DNA of 64,000 nt from Pseudomonas sp. P8_241 (GCF_034008315.1 NZ_CP125377.1:1562001-1626000), one strand, 5' to 3'. Positions 17,527 to 28,468 are shown, counted from the first letter of the stretch. Notes: generated by a model not told the origin, from the sequence alone. Program-made: numbers and translations.

Positions 17527-20280
17527 TCAAGCATTCATGCGCGCCTGGGCTGCCAGACGATTGATCGCCCGGTCGAGTTCATCGAGCGCCGCGCGGGCTT
17601 TTGGATCTTGCTGCTTGAGCAGGGTTTCGCTGCGCTGGCAGGCGGCGCGCAGTTGCGGAACGCCGCAATAACGAGTCGCGCCATGCAGGCGATGAACCCG
17701 CTCGATCAGGGCATTGTGGTCATTACTTTGCTGGGCCAGACGAATGGCTTCGCGGTCGGCCTCAAGGGAGGCGAGCAGCATTGCCAGCATATCCGCTGCC
17801 AGGTCAGCCTTGCCGGCCGCCAGGCGCAATCCTTCTTCATGGTCGAGCACCAACAGGTCATGGCCGCCCGCGGGGCCATCGCTGGAACGCTCAGGACCAT
17901 GGTTGCGCAGCGCCAGGCCGCTCCACTTCAGGACGACCTGTGCCAGTTGTCGTTCGCTGATGGGTTTGGTCAGGTAGTCGTCCATGCCGCTTTGCAGCAA
18001 TGCGCGTTTTTCGTTGGCCATGGCGTGTGCGGTGAGCGCGACGATGGGCAGCGGCGTGCAATGCCGTTCACTTTCCCATTGTCGGATCGCCTCGGTGCTC
18101 TGGCGACCATCCATGCCGGGCATTTGCACGTCCATCAGCACCAGATCGAACGTCTCGTTCTGCACTGCTTTGATGGCGGCGTAACCGCTATCGACGGCCA
18201 GCACCTTGGCGCCCATGTCTTCGAGCAGGGTCTGCACCAGCAGCAGGTTGGCCGGGTTGTCGTCGACACACAAAACTTTCGGTGCGCGGCTGGACAACGG
18301 TTCGCCCGGACCGCTGCGCACGGGGCGCGGGTTGACCAGGTCGGACAACGAACGCCGCAGTTTGCGCGTGCAGGCCGGTTTGGCCTGGAGTTGGCTATGG
18401 GGGTTGGGCACCGAGAGATGAAACAGCGTTTGTTCCGTGGTAGGACACAGTACCAGCACCTTGCAGCCCAGGTGCTCGAGATCCCAGATGTGCTGATTGA
18501 GTCGTTCCGGAGGCATGTTGTTGCTGGTGATCCCCAGCACGGCCAGATCGATGGCCTGATCGGTTTGATGAGCGCTGGTGACGCCGTTGGTCAGGCTTTC
18601 CAGGGTATTGAACAGGGTGACCGAGAGGCCGCAATCTTCCAGTTGATGTTGCAACGCCTGGCGCGCCAGTTCGTGGTTCTCCAGCACCGCCACCCGGCGC
18701 CCGAACAACGGCGCCGAGGGTAAGTCTTCAGCGTCGTCCCGGGTTTTTGGCAAACTCAGGCTGATCCAGAATTCAGAGCCTTCGCCCGGTGTGCTCTCGA
18801 CGCCGATCTCGCCGCCCATTTGCTCGATCAGGCGCTTTGAGATCACCAGCCCCAGCCCGGTACCGCCGGGTTGTCGCGACAGCGAGTTGTCCGCCTGACT
18901 GAACGCCTGGAACAAGGCGCGCACATCCTGGTTCGACAGCCCGATGCCGGTGTCCTGAATACTGATGCGCAGTTGTACGCTGTCTTCGCGATCCTCTTCG
19001 AGCATGGCGCGGGCGACGATGGTGCCTTCGCGGGTGAACTTGATCGCATTGCTCACCAGATTAGTGAGAATTTGCTTGAGACGCAGCGGATCGCCCACCA
19101 AAGACAGCGGCGTGTCGCGATAGACCAGGCTCACCAGTTCCAGCTGTTTGGCGTGGGCGGCGGGGGCCAGAATCGTCAAGGTGTCTTGCAGCAGGTCACG
19201 CAGGTTGAACGGAATATGGTCGAGCACCAGTTTACCGGCCTCGATTTTCGAGAAGTCGAGAATTTCGTTGATGATCCCCAGCAGGCTGTCGGCGGATTTT
19301 TCGATGGTGCCCAGGTAATCGAGTTGGCGCGGGGTCAGCTCGCTTTTTTGCAAAAGATGAGTGAAACCAAGAATGCCATTGAGTGGGGTGCGGATTTCAT
19401 GGCTCATGTTGGCCAGGAATTCGGACTTGATTCGGCTCGCTTCCAGAGCTTCCTTGCGCGCCAGGTCCAGTTCGATGTTCTGGATTTCAATGGTTTCAAG
19501 GTTCTGGCGCACGTCTTCGGTGGCCTGGTCGATGCTGTGCTGCAATTCTTCCTGGGCATTTTGCAGGGTGCTGGCCATGCGGTTGATACCGGACGCCAGT
19601 TCATCGAGTTCCTGGCTGCCAAGCGGTGGCAAGCGGGTTTCCAGGTGTCCGTCCTTGAGCTGGGTCACGGCTTGCGTGATCTGGCTCAGCGGTCGATTGA
19701 TGCTGCGGCCCATGCGTAAGGCCAACAGCGCCGCGCCCAGCAACCCCACTGCGATCATCATCAGGCTGGCGAACAGGCTGCGATAGCCGCGCAACAGCAT
19801 GCCATTGTGGGACAGCTCCAGTTCGACCCAGCCCAGTAAACGCCCGGACTCCTCGGGAACCACTTCTGCGGCCAGGTTGCGATGTTTGCCGAACACAGGC
19901 AGCAGGTAGCGGGTTGCATCACTGCCGCTGCGATGGAGCATTTGGGTTCCGTTACCCAATGGCGATTGATTGAGCATGCTCGGGCCGGCGTGGGCGAGCG
20001 GGGTTCGGTCGGGAGCGAGGAGGGTGACGGCGCGTACGTCGACCTGTTCCAGAGCTTGCGTGGCGATGCGCTCCAGCAACTCGTTGTCCTGGTGGCCCAG
20101 GGCCGGGGCCACCAATGGGGCGAGTTGCTCGGTGATCATCTCGCCGCGTTGCATGAGTTGGGTCTGCAGGTCGGACTGTTGCATCCAGGTGAAGTAACCG
20201 CCCAGCACCAACGCCATCAGGCTGGTCGGCAACAGGGTCAGCAACAACACACGGCCTTTAATCCCCAGTTTCTTGAGCAC
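17527..20280 (-). CDS. gacS: Hybrid sensor histidine kinase GacS
   Basis: The master kinase of the Gac/Rsm pathway, which through GacA and small RNAs controls secondary metabolites, exoenzymes and biofilm genes (established in Pseudomonas). The 917-residue length equals known GacS. Domains in order: membrane helix about 10-30, periplasmic loop, second helix about 165-185, HAMP, HisKA with the His in [15 protein letters not shown] (near 294), HATPase with DTGIGLS and GGTGLGLVI, a receiver with [12 protein letters not shown] (near 717), and a C-terminal HPt with [13 protein letters not shown] (near 863). No ATG fits; GTG at 20280 ([10 protein letters not shown]) has AGGAG six bases upstream. 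GacA is not in the window. Confidence 0.96.
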   Translation of the reverse strand: MLKKLGIKGRVLLLTLLPTSLMALVLGGYFTWMQQSDLQTQLMQRGEMITEQLAPLVAPALGHQDNELLERIATQALEQVDVRAVTLLAPDRTPLAHAGPSMLNQSPLGNGTQMLHRSGSDATRYLLPVFGKHRNLAAEVVPEESGRLLGWVELELSHNGMLLRGYRSLFASLMMIAVGLLGAALLALRMGRSINRPLSQITQAVTQLKDGHLETRLPPLGSQELDELASGINRMASTLQNAQEELQHSIDQATEDVRQNLETIEIQNIELDLARKEALEASRIKSEFLANMSHEIRTPLNGILGFTHLLQKSELTPRQLDYLGTIEKSADSLLGIINEILDFSKIEAGKLVLDHIPFNLRDLLQDTLTILAPAAHAKQLELVSLVYRDTPLSLVGDPLRLKQILTNLVSNAIKFTREGTIVARAMLEEDREDSVQLRISIQDTGIGLSNQDVRALFQAFSQADNSLSRQPGGTGLGLVISKRLIEQMGGEIGVESTPGEGSEFWISLSLPKTRDDAEDLPSAPLFGRRVAVLENHELARQALQHQLEDCGLSVTLFNTLESLTNGVTSAHQTDQAIDLAVLGITSNNMPPERLNQHIWDLEHLGCKVLVLCPTTEQTLFHLSVPNPHSQLQAKPACTRKLRRSLSDLVNPRPVRSGPGEPLSSRAPKVLCVDDNPANLLLVQTLLEDMGAKVLAVDSGYAAIKAVQNETFDLVLMDVQMPGMDGRQSTEAIRQWESERHCTPLPIVALTAHAMANEKRALLQSGMDDYLTKPISERQLAQVVLKWSGLALRNHGPERSSDGPAGGHDLLVLDHEEGLRLAAGKADLAADMLAMLLASLEADREAIRLAQQSNDHNALIERVHRLHGATRYCGVPQLRAACQRSETLLKQQDPKARAALDELDRAINRLAAQARMNA

Positions 20281-20496
20281 GCCTCTCTCCTGCATCCAGC
20301 TATTCATTGACCTGCACTTGCGTGCGGCAAACACCACGTGCGCAGTGTAGCGATTTGCATGCAGGCAATCCTCGTAAAATTGTCCACCGTCGTTCGTCGG
20401 TCTGTGTACTGGATATCCGAAAGGGGCCAACCTTGGGTTGCCCCTGGCGAAGCAATCTTGAATAATCGCTCAACTGAGAATTATTTGCAGATAGTC

Positions 20497-21216
20497 ATGA
20501 CTCCCATCGCTGCCAGCCTTCCCCGAATCCTTTCTATCGAAGACGACCTGGTGCTCGGTGCTTATGTTCATGAGCATCTTGACCGCAGCGGCTTCCAGGT
20601 CACCTGGTGTCAGAACGGTCAGGAAGGCCTGACGATGGCCCGCGAGCAACCGTTCGATGTGGTGTTGATGGACATCCTGTTGCCCGGCATGGACGGCCTG
20701 GCGGTACTGACTCAACTGCGCCAGAGCCATTCCACCCCGGTATTGCTGATGTCGGCCCTGGGGGCGGAGGCGGATCGCATCAGCGGCTTTCGACTCGGTG
20801 CCGACGATTACCTGCCCAAGCCATTCAGCATGGCGGAATTGCGGGTGCGCATCGAAGCCATTCTGCGGCGAGTGGCCCTTGATCGTCGACCGGCTCCGGT
20901 AAACGTTGTGCCAGCGTTGGACAGTCTGCGTTTCGATGATGCGTGTTTCGATGTCATTTATGGCGAGCGGCCTGCCGGCCTGACTCGCAGCGAGTATCGG
21001 CTGCTGGATACGCTGTATCGCAGCGTCGACGAAGTCCTGAGCAAAGCCTTCCTTTATCAGCACGTATTGCAGCGCGGTTATGCGGCCCATGACCGCAGCC
21101 TGGACATGCACATCAGTCAAATCCGTCGCAAACTCAAGGCCATCGGTTACACCGAGCGCGAGGTGCGTACGGTCTGGGGCAAGGGCTACATCCTGAGTGC
21201 CAGCGATGAAATGTAA
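20497..21216 (+). CDS. OmpR-family response regulator, PirR-like by position
   Basis: A 239-residue regulator: receiver domain with EDD at 16-18, phospho-acceptor Asp in VVLMDILLPGMDGLAV and Lys in YLPKPFS, then a winged helix with GLTRSEYRLLDTL and DMHISQIRRKLKAIG. It lies immediately beside gacS, divergently, and overlaps the kinase gene downstream by 11 bases. In P. aeruginosa the same place, between gacS and cysM, holds pirR-pirS-pirA, which serve ferric enterobactin uptake (established there). Here there is no receptor gene beside it, so the ligand and targets are uncertain. The start ATG 20497 has no strong ribosome-binding site. Confidence 0.88.
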   Translation: MTPIAASLPRILSIEDDLVLGAYVHEHLDRSGFQVTWCQNGQEGLTMAREQPFDVVLMDILLPGMDGLAVLTQLRQSHSTPVLLMSALGAEADRISGFRLGADDYLPKPFSMAELRVRIEAILRRVALDRRPAPVNVVPALDSLRFDDACFDVIYGERPAGLTRSEYRLLDTLYRSVDEVLSKAFLYQHVLQRGYAAHDRSLDMHISQIRRKLKAIGYTEREVRTVWGKGYILSASDEM

Positions 21217-22609
21217 CTTGCCGGGCCGGCATTCGCTGTTCTGGAAGCTGGCCTGTTTGCTGGTGGCGTTCTGTCTGTTGATGATCTGGCTGAGTTGGTC
21301 ATGGGGCCGTTACATGGAGCAGCGAAATCAGTTCCTCTCCGATGTGGCCCGAGGCACGTTGACCGCTTATGCCGCCGAAGCCGAACAGGCGTGGCAGCAG
21401 CGCCAGAGTGACGGGGTCGATGACTGGCTGCACGGCATGTCTGAGCGGGAAAAAGGCTGGGTCGGCGTCATTGGCGGTGATTTGCAGTCTTTGAGTAACC
21501 AGCCGCTGACGGATAAGGATATTGAACACCTGACCTTTCTGCGTGGCCTCGATTGGCCGATCCATAAGAAAGGCCGGCCATGGATGCGAGTGCCGTTTCC
21601 CGGCGACGCCTCTGCCGGCAGTCTGGTCATCGAGCTGCCCCAGCGCTTTGTGCCCGGTCACTATCGGGTTTTCTGGCGAGTGATCACCAACGGCGTGATT
21701 CCGGGCCTGTTTACCTTGTTGTTATGCGTCGGTCTGTATCGTCTGCTGGTGGTGCCGCTCAACAGCCTGCGTGCACAGGCCAACGCCTGGCGTGCCGATC
21801 AGCTCAATGTGCGGTTGTCGACCCGGACCACCAATCGATCGGATGAGCTCGGTGAGCTGGGCAGGGCGTTCGATCACATGTCCGAGCGCCTGCAAACCAC
21901 CGTGGCATTGCAGCAGCAGCTTTTGCGCGACTTGTCCCATGAGTTGCGCACGCCTTTGAGTCGTCTGCGGGTGGCCAGTGAAAGCGAGCAAGGCCTGGAG
22001 CAATTGCGCGAACGTATCGGCCGCGAAGTCGATGGCATGCAACGGCTGGTGGAAGACACACTGCAACTGGCCTGGCTCGACACGGAGCGCACCCGATTGC
22101 CCGACGAAGCGATCCAGATCCAGGCCCTGTGGGAAATGCTCACCGAAAACGCCTGCTATGAAAGTGGCTGGCCGGCCTCCCGTTTCCAGTGTTCAGTGGA
22201 TTCCTCCTGCTGGGTTCGCGGTCACCTCAACACCTTGGCCCAGGCGTTGGAAAACATCCTGCGCAACGCTATTCGTCATTCCCCCGATGGTGGCGTTGTC
22301 CAGCTGGGCGGGCAGCGTGATGGAAAATTCTGGCACCTGTGGCTGGAAGATCAGGGCGGCGGCGTGGCTGAAGCCGATCTGGAGCGGATCTTTTTACCGT
22401 TTACCCGACTTGATGGCTCGCGGCCAGGGGATGGTGGGTTTGGCCTGGGCTTGAGCATCGCTGCAAATGCAGTGCGACGTCAGGGTGGGAGCTTGTGGGC
22501 GCAGAACACCGGGACCGGGTTGCGTCTGAATATTCGTGTTTTGGCTTATCAGCTTTCAGCGTCTGATTCAGTTGCGCCAGAGTTTCAGTCCCAAAGGATC
22601 CCGGTTTAG
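21206..22609 (+). CDS. Two-component sensor kinase, PirS-like by position
   Basis: A 467-residue membrane kinase. Helices near 10-33 and about 160-185 bracket a periplasmic domain of about 125 residues; a HAMP follows, then the His in DLSHELRTPLSRLRVA, an N-box with ALENILRNAIRHSP, and ATP lids DQGGGV and GFGLGLSIA. The start overlaps the regulator stop (ATGAAATG arrangement); I use ATG 21206, though a GTG three codons earlier is possible. Cognate partner of the preceding regulator. The P. aeruginosa counterpart sits in the same place but is followed by the receptor gene pirA, missing here. The next 270 bp up to cysM contain nothing I recognise. Confidence 0.88.
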   Translation: MKCNLPGRHSLFWKLACLLVAFCLLMIWLSWSWGRYMEQRNQFLSDVARGTLTAYAAEAEQAWQQRQSDGVDDWLHGMSEREKGWVGVIGGDLQSLSNQPLTDKDIEHLTFLRGLDWPIHKKGRPWMRVPFPGDASAGSLVIELPQRFVPGHYRVFWRVITNGVIPGLFTLLLCVGLYRLLVVPLNSLRAQANAWRADQLNVRLSTRTTNRSDELGELGRAFDHMSERLQTTVALQQQLLRDLSHELRTPLSRLRVASESEQGLEQLRERIGREVDGMQRLVEDTLQLAWLDTERTRLPDEAIQIQALWEMLTENACYESGWPASRFQCSVDSSCWVRGHLNTLAQALENILRNAIRHSPDGGVVQLGGQRDGKFWHLWLEDQGGGVAEADLERIFLPFTRLDGSRPGDGGFGLGLSIAANAVRRQGGSLWAQNTGTGLRLNIRVLAYQLSASDSVAPEFQSQRIPV

Positions 22610-22878
22610 GGCGGTGTCTCAACGCTTTGGGTAGTTGCATGCCGTCGCTGTTGGCAAGTTGGTGTTGCTCGCCATTTTATGTAGGAAAGTTCGGAATAAT
22701 CTTTAACTAGTTGTTCGTGGGTTATGCATTTTCAGATGGTGCGCTCTATGAGGCCACTCGATTCACCGTGAACCCGCCCTTATTCCCATAAGCCATAAGC
22801 ACCGCACTTTGCGTGATATGGCCTTGCGAGGTTTGCCGGTATGATAGGCGCCCCCGCAGTCTGGATTGCGAATACGCC

Positions 22879-23781
22879 ATGACCTTGCAGTACCCAACCA
22901 TCGCCGATTGCGTCGGCAACACTCCGCTGGTCCGTTTACAGCGCCTGCCCGGCGCCACCAGCAATACCCTTTTGCTCAAGCTCGAAGGGAACAACCCGGC
23001 GGGTTCGGTCAAGGACCGTCCGGCGCTGTCGATGATCACCCGCGCCGAATTGCGCGGGCAGATCCATGCCGGCGATACGCTGATCGAAGCGACCTCGGGT
23101 AATACCGGGATTGCGTTGGCCATGGCCGCCGCGATCAAGGGTTACAAGATGATCCTGATCATGCCCGACAACTCCAGCGCTGAACGCAAGGCTGCCATGA
23201 CTGCTTATGGCGCCGAACTGATTCTGGTCAGCCAGGAAGAAGGCATGGAAGGCGCCCGCGACCTCGCTCAACGAATGGAAGCGGAAGGCCGCGGCAAGGT
23301 GCTGGATCAGTTCGCCAACGGCGACAACCCGGAGGCGCACTACACCACCACCGGCCCGGAAATCTGGCGCCAGACCGAAGGTTCCATCACTCATTTCGTC
23401 AGTTCCATGGGCACCACCGGCACCATCATGGGCGTTTCGCGCTACTTGAAAGAGCAGAACGACAACGTGCAGATCATCGGCCTGCAACCCATGGAAGGCT
23501 CGGCGATTCCGGGCATCCGTCGCTGGCCCCACGAATACCTGCCGAAGATCTACCAGGCTGATCGCGTGGACCGGATCGTCGACATGGCGCAAAGCGAAGC
23601 CGAAGACGTGACCCGTCGACTCGCTCGCGAAGAAGGTATTTTCTGTGGTGTGTCCTCGGGCGGTGCCGTGGCAGCGATGTTGCGTCTGTCCAAAGAAGTC
23701 GAAAACGCGGTGATCGTGGCGATCATCTGCGACCGTGGCGACCGTTACTTGTCGACCGGCATTTTCGACGCGCCCAACTGA
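22879..23781 (+). CDS. cysM: Cysteine synthase B
   Basis: A 300-residue PLP enzyme that makes cysteine from O-acetylserine and sulfide or thiosulfate. Seen: the PLP lysine Lys45 in [14 protein letters not shown], the substrate loop TSGNTGIA, the phosphate-binding MGTTGTIMG and the C-terminal GVSSGGA. The CysM rather than CysK branch is supported by length and by the segment [14 protein letters not shown]. The start at ATG 22879 gives [16 protein letters not shown], as in relatives. It shares one base with rlmD (TGATG), so the two are coupled. Confidence 0.93.
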   Translation: MTLQYPTIADCVGNTPLVRLQRLPGATSNTLLLKLEGNNPAGSVKDRPALSMITRAELRGQIHAGDTLIEATSGNTGIALAMAAAIKGYKMILIMPDNSSAERKAAMTAYGAELILVSQEEGMEGARDLAQRMEAEGRGKVLDQFANGDNPEAHYTTTGPEIWRQTEGSITHFVSSMGTTGTIMGVSRYLKEQNDNVQIIGLQPMEGSAIPGIRRWPHEYLPKIYQADRVDRIVDMAQSEAEDVTRRLAREEGIFCGVSSGGAVAAMLRLSKEVENAVIVAIICDRGDRYLSTGIFDAPN

Positions 23782-25133
23782 TGGCCAAGCATGAGAGAGG
23801 CCTGCGCTTCCAGCCCACCGGCGGCAGCAAGACCCCGCAAGTCCCGACCGGAAAAAAGCAGCGCCTGACCATTGAGCGTTTGGCCAACGACGGTCGCGGG
23901 ATCGCGTTTTTCGAAGGCCGTACCTGGTTCGTCATCGGCGCATTGGCCGGTGAAGAGATCGAGGCGCGTGTGCTTGGCGCCCACGGTAAAGTGGTCGAGG
24001 CGCGCACCGAGCGGGTTTTCACGGCCAGCCAATTGCGCCGCCCGGCGCCATGCGCCCACGCCGGTCGCTGCGGCGGTTGCAGTGTTCAGCATCTACCTCA
24101 TAACGAACAACTCGCCCTGAAACAGCGCATGCTTGCCGAGCAATTGTCCAAGGTCGCGGGTGTCGAGCCTGACGAGTGGGCGCCGCCATTGAGCGGCCCT
24201 GAATTCGCGTACCGTCGTCGCGCCCGAGTCGCCGTGCGCTGGGACATTAAAGCGAAGAAACTCGAGGTCGGTTTCCGCGCAGCCGGTAGCCAGGACATTG
24301 TGGGCATCAATGAATGCCCGGTGCTGGTACAGCCCTTGCAGCCGATCATGGCCCGTTTGCCGGAGATGCTTCGGCGCTTGAGTAAACCTCAGGCGCTCGG
24401 GCACGTGGAATTGTTCAGCGGTTCATCGTTGGCGGTACTGCTGCGGCACATGGCGCCGTTGTCCGAGGCGGATCTGACGATCCTCAAGGAATTCTGCGCG
24501 TTCCATAAAGCCCAATTGTGGCTGCATGGCGACGGCGAGCCGCAACCGGTCGAGGCCGGTCAGTCGCTGGGCTATCGTCTGGAGCAATGGGATCTCGAAC
24601 TGGCTTACCGCCCGGGGGATTTCATCCAGGTCAACGCCGGGGTCAACGAAGCGATGGTCGCCCAGGCGCTGGACTGGTTGAAGCCAACGGTGGATGAACG
24701 CGTTCTCGATCTGTTTTGTGGTTTGGGCAACTTTGCCTTGCCGCTGGCCAAGGCTGCGCGAGAAGTGGTGGCGGTGGAAGGCGTGCAAGTGATGGTTGAT
24801 CGCGCAGCGGCGAACGCGGCTAGCAATAATCTGCATAACGCGACCTTTTTTCAGGCCGATTTATCCCAGCCTTTGACCGCCACCGAATGGGCGCGTGAAG
24901 GCTTTTGTGCGGTACTCTTGGACCCACCGCGTGACGGTGCTTTGGAGGTCGTGCGCAAGCTCAGGACGTTGGGTGCCGAACGGTTGGTGTATGTGTCGTG
25001 CAACCCGGCAACTCTGGCGCGTGACACGGTTGAATTGATCAAGCAGGGCTACCGGTTAAAACGTGCCGGGATTCTCGATATGTTTCCTCAGACGGCACAT
25101 GTCGAGGCCATGGCGTTATTTGAAGCGAGCTAG
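23781..25133 (+). CDS. rlmD: 23S rRNA (uracil(1939)-C(5))-methyltransferase RlmD
   Basis: A 450-residue SAM-dependent methyltransferase for U1939 of 23S rRNA. Domains in order: N-terminal TRAM domain (to about 75), an iron-sulfur cluster with [10 protein letters not shown] plus a later Cys in NECPVL, a SAM fold with [14 protein letters not shown], a motif LDPPRDGA and the catalytic nucleophile in [10 protein letters not shown]. It overlaps cysM by one base. The cysM-rlmD-relA order is the same as in P. aeruginosa (established synteny as I recall it). Confidence 0.94.
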   Translation: MAKHERGLRFQPTGGSKTPQVPTGKKQRLTIERLANDGRGIAFFEGRTWFVIGALAGEEIEARVLGAHGKVVEARTERVFTASQLRRPAPCAHAGRCGGCSVQHLPHNEQLALKQRMLAEQLSKVAGVEPDEWAPPLSGPEFAYRRRARVAVRWDIKAKKLEVGFRAAGSQDIVGINECPVLVQPLQPIMARLPEMLRRLSKPQALGHVELFSGSSLAVLLRHMAPLSEADLTILKEFCAFHKAQLWLHGDGEPQPVEAGQSLGYRLEQWDLELAYRPGDFIQVNAGVNEAMVAQALDWLKPTVDERVLDLFCGLGNFALPLAKAAREVVAVEGVQVMVDRAAANAASNNLHNATFFQADLSQPLTATEWAREGFCAVLLDPPRDGALEVVRKLRTLGAERLVYVSCNPATLARDTVELIKQGYRLKRAGILDMFPQTAHVEAMALFEAS

Positions 25134-25254
25134 GATGCTCGTCTGGTCCGACTGGCCCGCCCGTGCAGCCGCGCACCAGCCCGACGTGGGCGCACGGGCA
25201 ACGAAGGTCAGCGATTTGACGCATTGAATCTGCGTCGTAGGGAAGGTAAGCAAG

Positions 25255-27498
25255 ATGGTACAGGTGAGAGCACACCAGCCGATCAACACCGACGGCAGTA
25301 TCAATCTCGAGGCTTGGCTCGATCACGCGGTAAGTGTCGATCTGGCACTGGATCGCGAAGCCTTGAAAGAAGCCTGCGAGTACGCTCGCGAGGCTGAGCA
25401 GCAAGCCAATGCGGCACAAAATCTGTGGTCGGAAGGCAACTCGACTTTCCGCACCGGGCTTGAGATCGCCGAGATTCTCGCCGACCTCAAGCTTGATCAG
25501 GATTCGCTGGTCGCCGCGATCCTGTATCGCGGCGTGCGCGAAAATCAGATCCCGCTGCCGGCCGTCAGCCAGCGCTTTGGTCCCGTGGTCGCCAAACTCA
25601 TCGACGGCGTGCAACGCATGGCGGCGATCAGTGACAGCCTGAGCCCACGCAAGTCCATGGTGATGGGCACGCAGGGCCAGGTGGAAAACCTGCGCAAGAT
25701 GCTGGTGGCGATGGTCGACGACGTGCGCGTCGCTTTGATCAAACTGGCCGAACGCACGTGCGCGATCCGTGCGGTGAAAACCGCCGACGACGAAAAGCGC
25801 AATCGCGTGGCCCGTGAAGTCTTCGACATCTACGCGCCACTGGCCCATCGTTTGGGGATCGGTCATATCAAGTGGGAACTGGAGGACTTGTCCTTCCGTT
25901 ACCTTGAGCCTGACCAGTACAAACAGATCGCCAAGCTGCTCCATGAGCGGCGACTGGACCGCGAGCGCTTCATCAGCGAGGTGATGAGCCAGCTGAAGAA
26001 CGAATTGCAGGCCACCGGTGTCGATGCCGACATCAGTGGCCGGGCCAAACACATCTATTCGATCTGGCGCAAAATGCAGCGCAAGGGTCTGGAGTTCAGC
26101 CAGATCTACGACGTGCGCGCCGTTCGCGTGCTGGTGCCGGAAATGCGCGATTGCTACACCGCGCTCGGTATCGTCCACACCTTGTGGCGGCACATCCCGA
26201 AAGAGTTTGACGACTACATCGCCAACCCCAAGGAAAACGGCTACCGCTCGCTGCACACCGCAGTCATCGGGCCTGAGGGCAAGGTGCTGGAAGTGCAGAT
26301 CCGCACCCACGCGATGCACGAAGAAGCCGAGCTGGGGGTTTGTGCTCACTGGAAGTACAAAGGCACCGACGTCAAATCCGGGTCCAATCACTACGAGGAG
26401 AAAATCTCCTGGTTGCGTCAGGTGCTCGAGTGGCATGAAGAGCTGGGCGACATCGGTGGCCTGGCGGAACAGCTGCGGGTTGATATCGAACCCGACCGGG
26501 TCTACATCTTCACCCCGGACGGTCACGCCATCGACTTGCCCAAGGGCGCGACGCCGCTGGACTTTGCTTACCGCGTGCACACCGAAATCGGCCACAACTG
26601 CCGTGGCGCCAAGATCAACGGGCGCATCGTGCCGCTCAACTACAGCCTGCAAACCGGTGAGCAGGTCGAGATCATCACCAGCAAGCACGGCACGCCAAGC
26701 CGCGACTGGCTGAACCCGAACCTGGGCTACGTCACCACGTCGCGGGCGCGGGCGAAAATCGTCCACTGGTTCAAGCTGCAGGCGCGCGACCAGAACGTCG
26801 CGGCCGGTAAGACCCTGCTTGAGCGCGAACTCAATCGCCTCGGTCTGCCGGCGGTGGATTTCGACAAGCTGGCCGACAAGGCCAACATGAAAACCGCCGA
26901 CGACCTTTTCGCGGCCCTCGGTGCCGGTGATTTGCGCCTGGCGCAACTGGTCAACCTGGCACAACAACTGGTTGAGCCGGAACGCGGCAATGAACAGCTG
27001 GAGCTGATTCCGCGCAAAGCCACCGGGTACAAACCGGGCAAGCGCGGCGACATCCAGATCCAGGGTGTGGGCAACCTGATGACGCAAATGGCCGGTTGCT
27101 GCCAGCCACTGCCGGGCGATGCCATCGTCGGTTACATTACCCAGGGCCGAGGCGTGAGTATTCACCGCCAGGACTGTGCCTCGGTGTTGCAACTGGGCGG
27201 GCGTGAGCCAGAGCGAATCATCCAGGTCAGCTGGGGCCCGGTGCCGGTGCTCACCTACCCGGTGGACATCGTCATTCGCGCCTACGACCGTTCCGGTTTG
27301 CTGCGTGACGTCTCGCAGGTGCTGCTCAACGAGCGGATCAACGTGCTGGCGGTCAACACCCGCTCGAACAAGGAGGACAACACTGCGCTGATGTCCCTGA
27401 CGATCGAGATTCCGGGGCTGGACGCGTTGGGGCGGTTGCTGGGGCGGATTTCCCAGTTGCCGAACATCATCGAAACCCGGCGTAACCGCACACCTTGA
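25255..27498 (+). CDS. relA: GTP pyrophosphokinase RelA
   Basis: The (p)ppGpp synthetase of the stringent response, 747 residues, ribosome-associated. Domains in order: an inactive hydrolase domain, the synthetase domain, TGS (about 400-465) and a C-terminal ACT/RRM domain near 670-740. In the hydrolase part the usual His-Asp motif is replaced (AAILYRGVREN), and the synthetase loop reads EFDDYIANPKENGYRSLHT, the EXDD form typical of monofunctional RelA rather than the RXKD form of SpoT. Both features point to synthesis only. A GGAAGG site precedes the start; the 120-bp gap after rlmD may carry a promoter, not located. A REP pair follows. Confidence 0.95.
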   Translation: MVQVRAHQPINTDGSINLEAWLDHAVSVDLALDREALKEACEYAREAEQQANAAQNLWSEGNSTFRTGLEIAEILADLKLDQDSLVAAILYRGVRENQIPLPAVSQRFGPVVAKLIDGVQRMAAISDSLSPRKSMVMGTQGQVENLRKMLVAMVDDVRVALIKLAERTCAIRAVKTADDEKRNRVAREVFDIYAPLAHRLGIGHIKWELEDLSFRYLEPDQYKQIAKLLHERRLDRERFISEVMSQLKNELQATGVDADISGRAKHIYSIWRKMQRKGLEFSQIYDVRAVRVLVPEMRDCYTALGIVHTLWRHIPKEFDDYIANPKENGYRSLHTAVIGPEGKVLEVQIRTHAMHEEAELGVCAHWKYKGTDVKSGSNHYEEKISWLRQVLEWHEELGDIGGLAEQLRVDIEPDRVYIFTPDGHAIDLPKGATPLDFAYRVHTEIGHNCRGAKINGRIVPLNYSLQTGEQVEIITSKHGTPSRDWLNPNLGYVTTSRARAKIVHWFKLQARDQNVAAGKTLLERELNRLGLPAVDFDKLADKANMKTADDLFAALGAGDLRLAQLVNLAQQLVEPERGNEQLELIPRKATGYKPGKRGDIQIQGVGNLMTQMAGCCQPLPGDAIVGYITQGRGVSIHRQDCASVLQLGGREPERIIQVSWGPVPVLTYPVDIVIRAYDRSGLLRDVSQVLLNERINVLAVNTRSNKEDNTALMSLTIEIPGLDALGRLLGRISQLPNIIETRRNRTP

Positions 27499-27511
27499 GA
27501 GGCGCGCTTTA

Positions 27512-27613
27512 CTGTAGGAGCGAGCTTGCTCGCGAAGAGCCAGAGGACGGCGCGTTTATCCAGATTGAACGCGTCATCGTTAACGTCCATCGCGAGCAAG
27601 CTCGCTCCTACAG
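27512..27613. repeat. REP inverted pair between relA and mazG
   Basis: CTGTAGGAGCGAGCTTGCTC and inverse GAGCAAGCTCGCTCCTACAG form nearly perfect arms about 60 bases apart. Confidence 0.92.
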
Positions 27614-27634
27614 GGAGCGGAAAGAGACTGAACG

Positions 27635-28468
27635 ATGTATTCACTTGCAGACCTGCTTCACCTCATGAACCGCCTGCGCGACCCGCAGTACGGTTGCCCA
27701 TGGGACATCAAGCAAACCTATGCAACGATCGTCCCGCACACCCTGGAAGAAGCCTACGAAGTGGCCGATGCCATTGAGCGCGGTGACTTCGATCACCTGC
27801 AGGGTGAATTGGGTGATCTGCTGTTCCAGGTGGTTTATTACAGCCAGTTGGCGCGGGAAGAAGGTCGCTTCGAATTTGACGGTGTGGTCGACAGCATCAC
27901 CCGCAAGCTGATCCGTCGCCATCCCCACGTGTTTCCCACCGGCGATCTCTACGCACCGCTGGATGTCCCGCACCTGAGTGAAGAACAGGTCAAACAGCGC
28001 TGGGAAGAGATCAAGGCCGAGGAGCGTGCCGAGAAGTCTTCAGCACCCGAACAGCTGTCGTTGCTCGATGACGTGCCCGGCGCGTTGCCAGCGCTGTCAC
28101 GCTCGGCGAAATTGCAGAAACGCGCAGGGCAGGTCGGTTTCGACTGGCCGGACGCCTTGCCGGTGCTGGACAAGGTGCGCGAGGAACTCGATGAAGTCCT
28201 CGAAGCCATGTCGGAAAATGATTCCGAGGCCGTAGCCGACGAGATCGGCGACCTGTTGTTTTCGGTGGTCAATCTGGCGCGTCACCTCAAGGTCGATCCG
28301 GAAACCGCATTGCGTGGCGCCAACAGCAAGTTCGAGCGACGCTTCCGTTTTATCGAACAGGCATTGCGCGACACCCACCGTCCCATGGAAGATTGCACCC
28401 TCGAAGAGTTGGACGCCCTGTGGGGCGAAGCCAAACGTCAGGAAAAGAATATGCCCAGCTGCGGTTGA
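27635..28468 (+). CDS. mazG: Nucleoside triphosphate pyrophosphohydrolase MazG
   Basis: A 277-residue, two-domain MazG that hydrolyses NTPs to NMPs and pyrophosphate and may limit aberrant nucleotides and modulate the stringent response (family knowledge). Both repeats are seen: first LEEAYEVADAIERGD with GELGDLLFQVVYY, second REELDEVLEAM with EIGDLLFSVVNLARHL, each an EExxE-plus-ExxD metal-binding set. A central linker of about 45 residues is charged. It lies just after relA, as in many gammaproteobacteria, and 28 bases before the DUF2058 gene. Confidence 0.93.
   Translation: MYSLADLLHLMNRLRDPQYGCPWDIKQTYATIVPHTLEEAYEVADAIERGDFDHLQGELGDLLFQVVYYSQLAREEGRFEFDGVVDSITRKLIRRHPHVFPTGDLYAPLDVPHLSEEQVKQRWEEIKAEERAEKSSAPEQLSLLDDVPGALPALSRSAKLQKRAGQVGFDWPDALPVLDKVREELDEVLEAMSENDSEAVADEIGDLLFSVVNLARHLKVDPETALRGANSKFERRFRFIEQALRDTHRPMEDCTLEELDALWGEAKRQEKNMPSCG

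Noticed and set aside
22610..22878. A small RNA gene between the PirS-like kinase and cysM
   Set aside because: No terminator-like hairpin with a T run or conserved GGA-loop pattern is visible, so no RNA gene is claimed.
25039..27192. A 717-residue minus-strand frame antisense to rlmD and relA
   Set aside because: Antisense shadow; no domain pattern, and relA with full motifs lies opposite.
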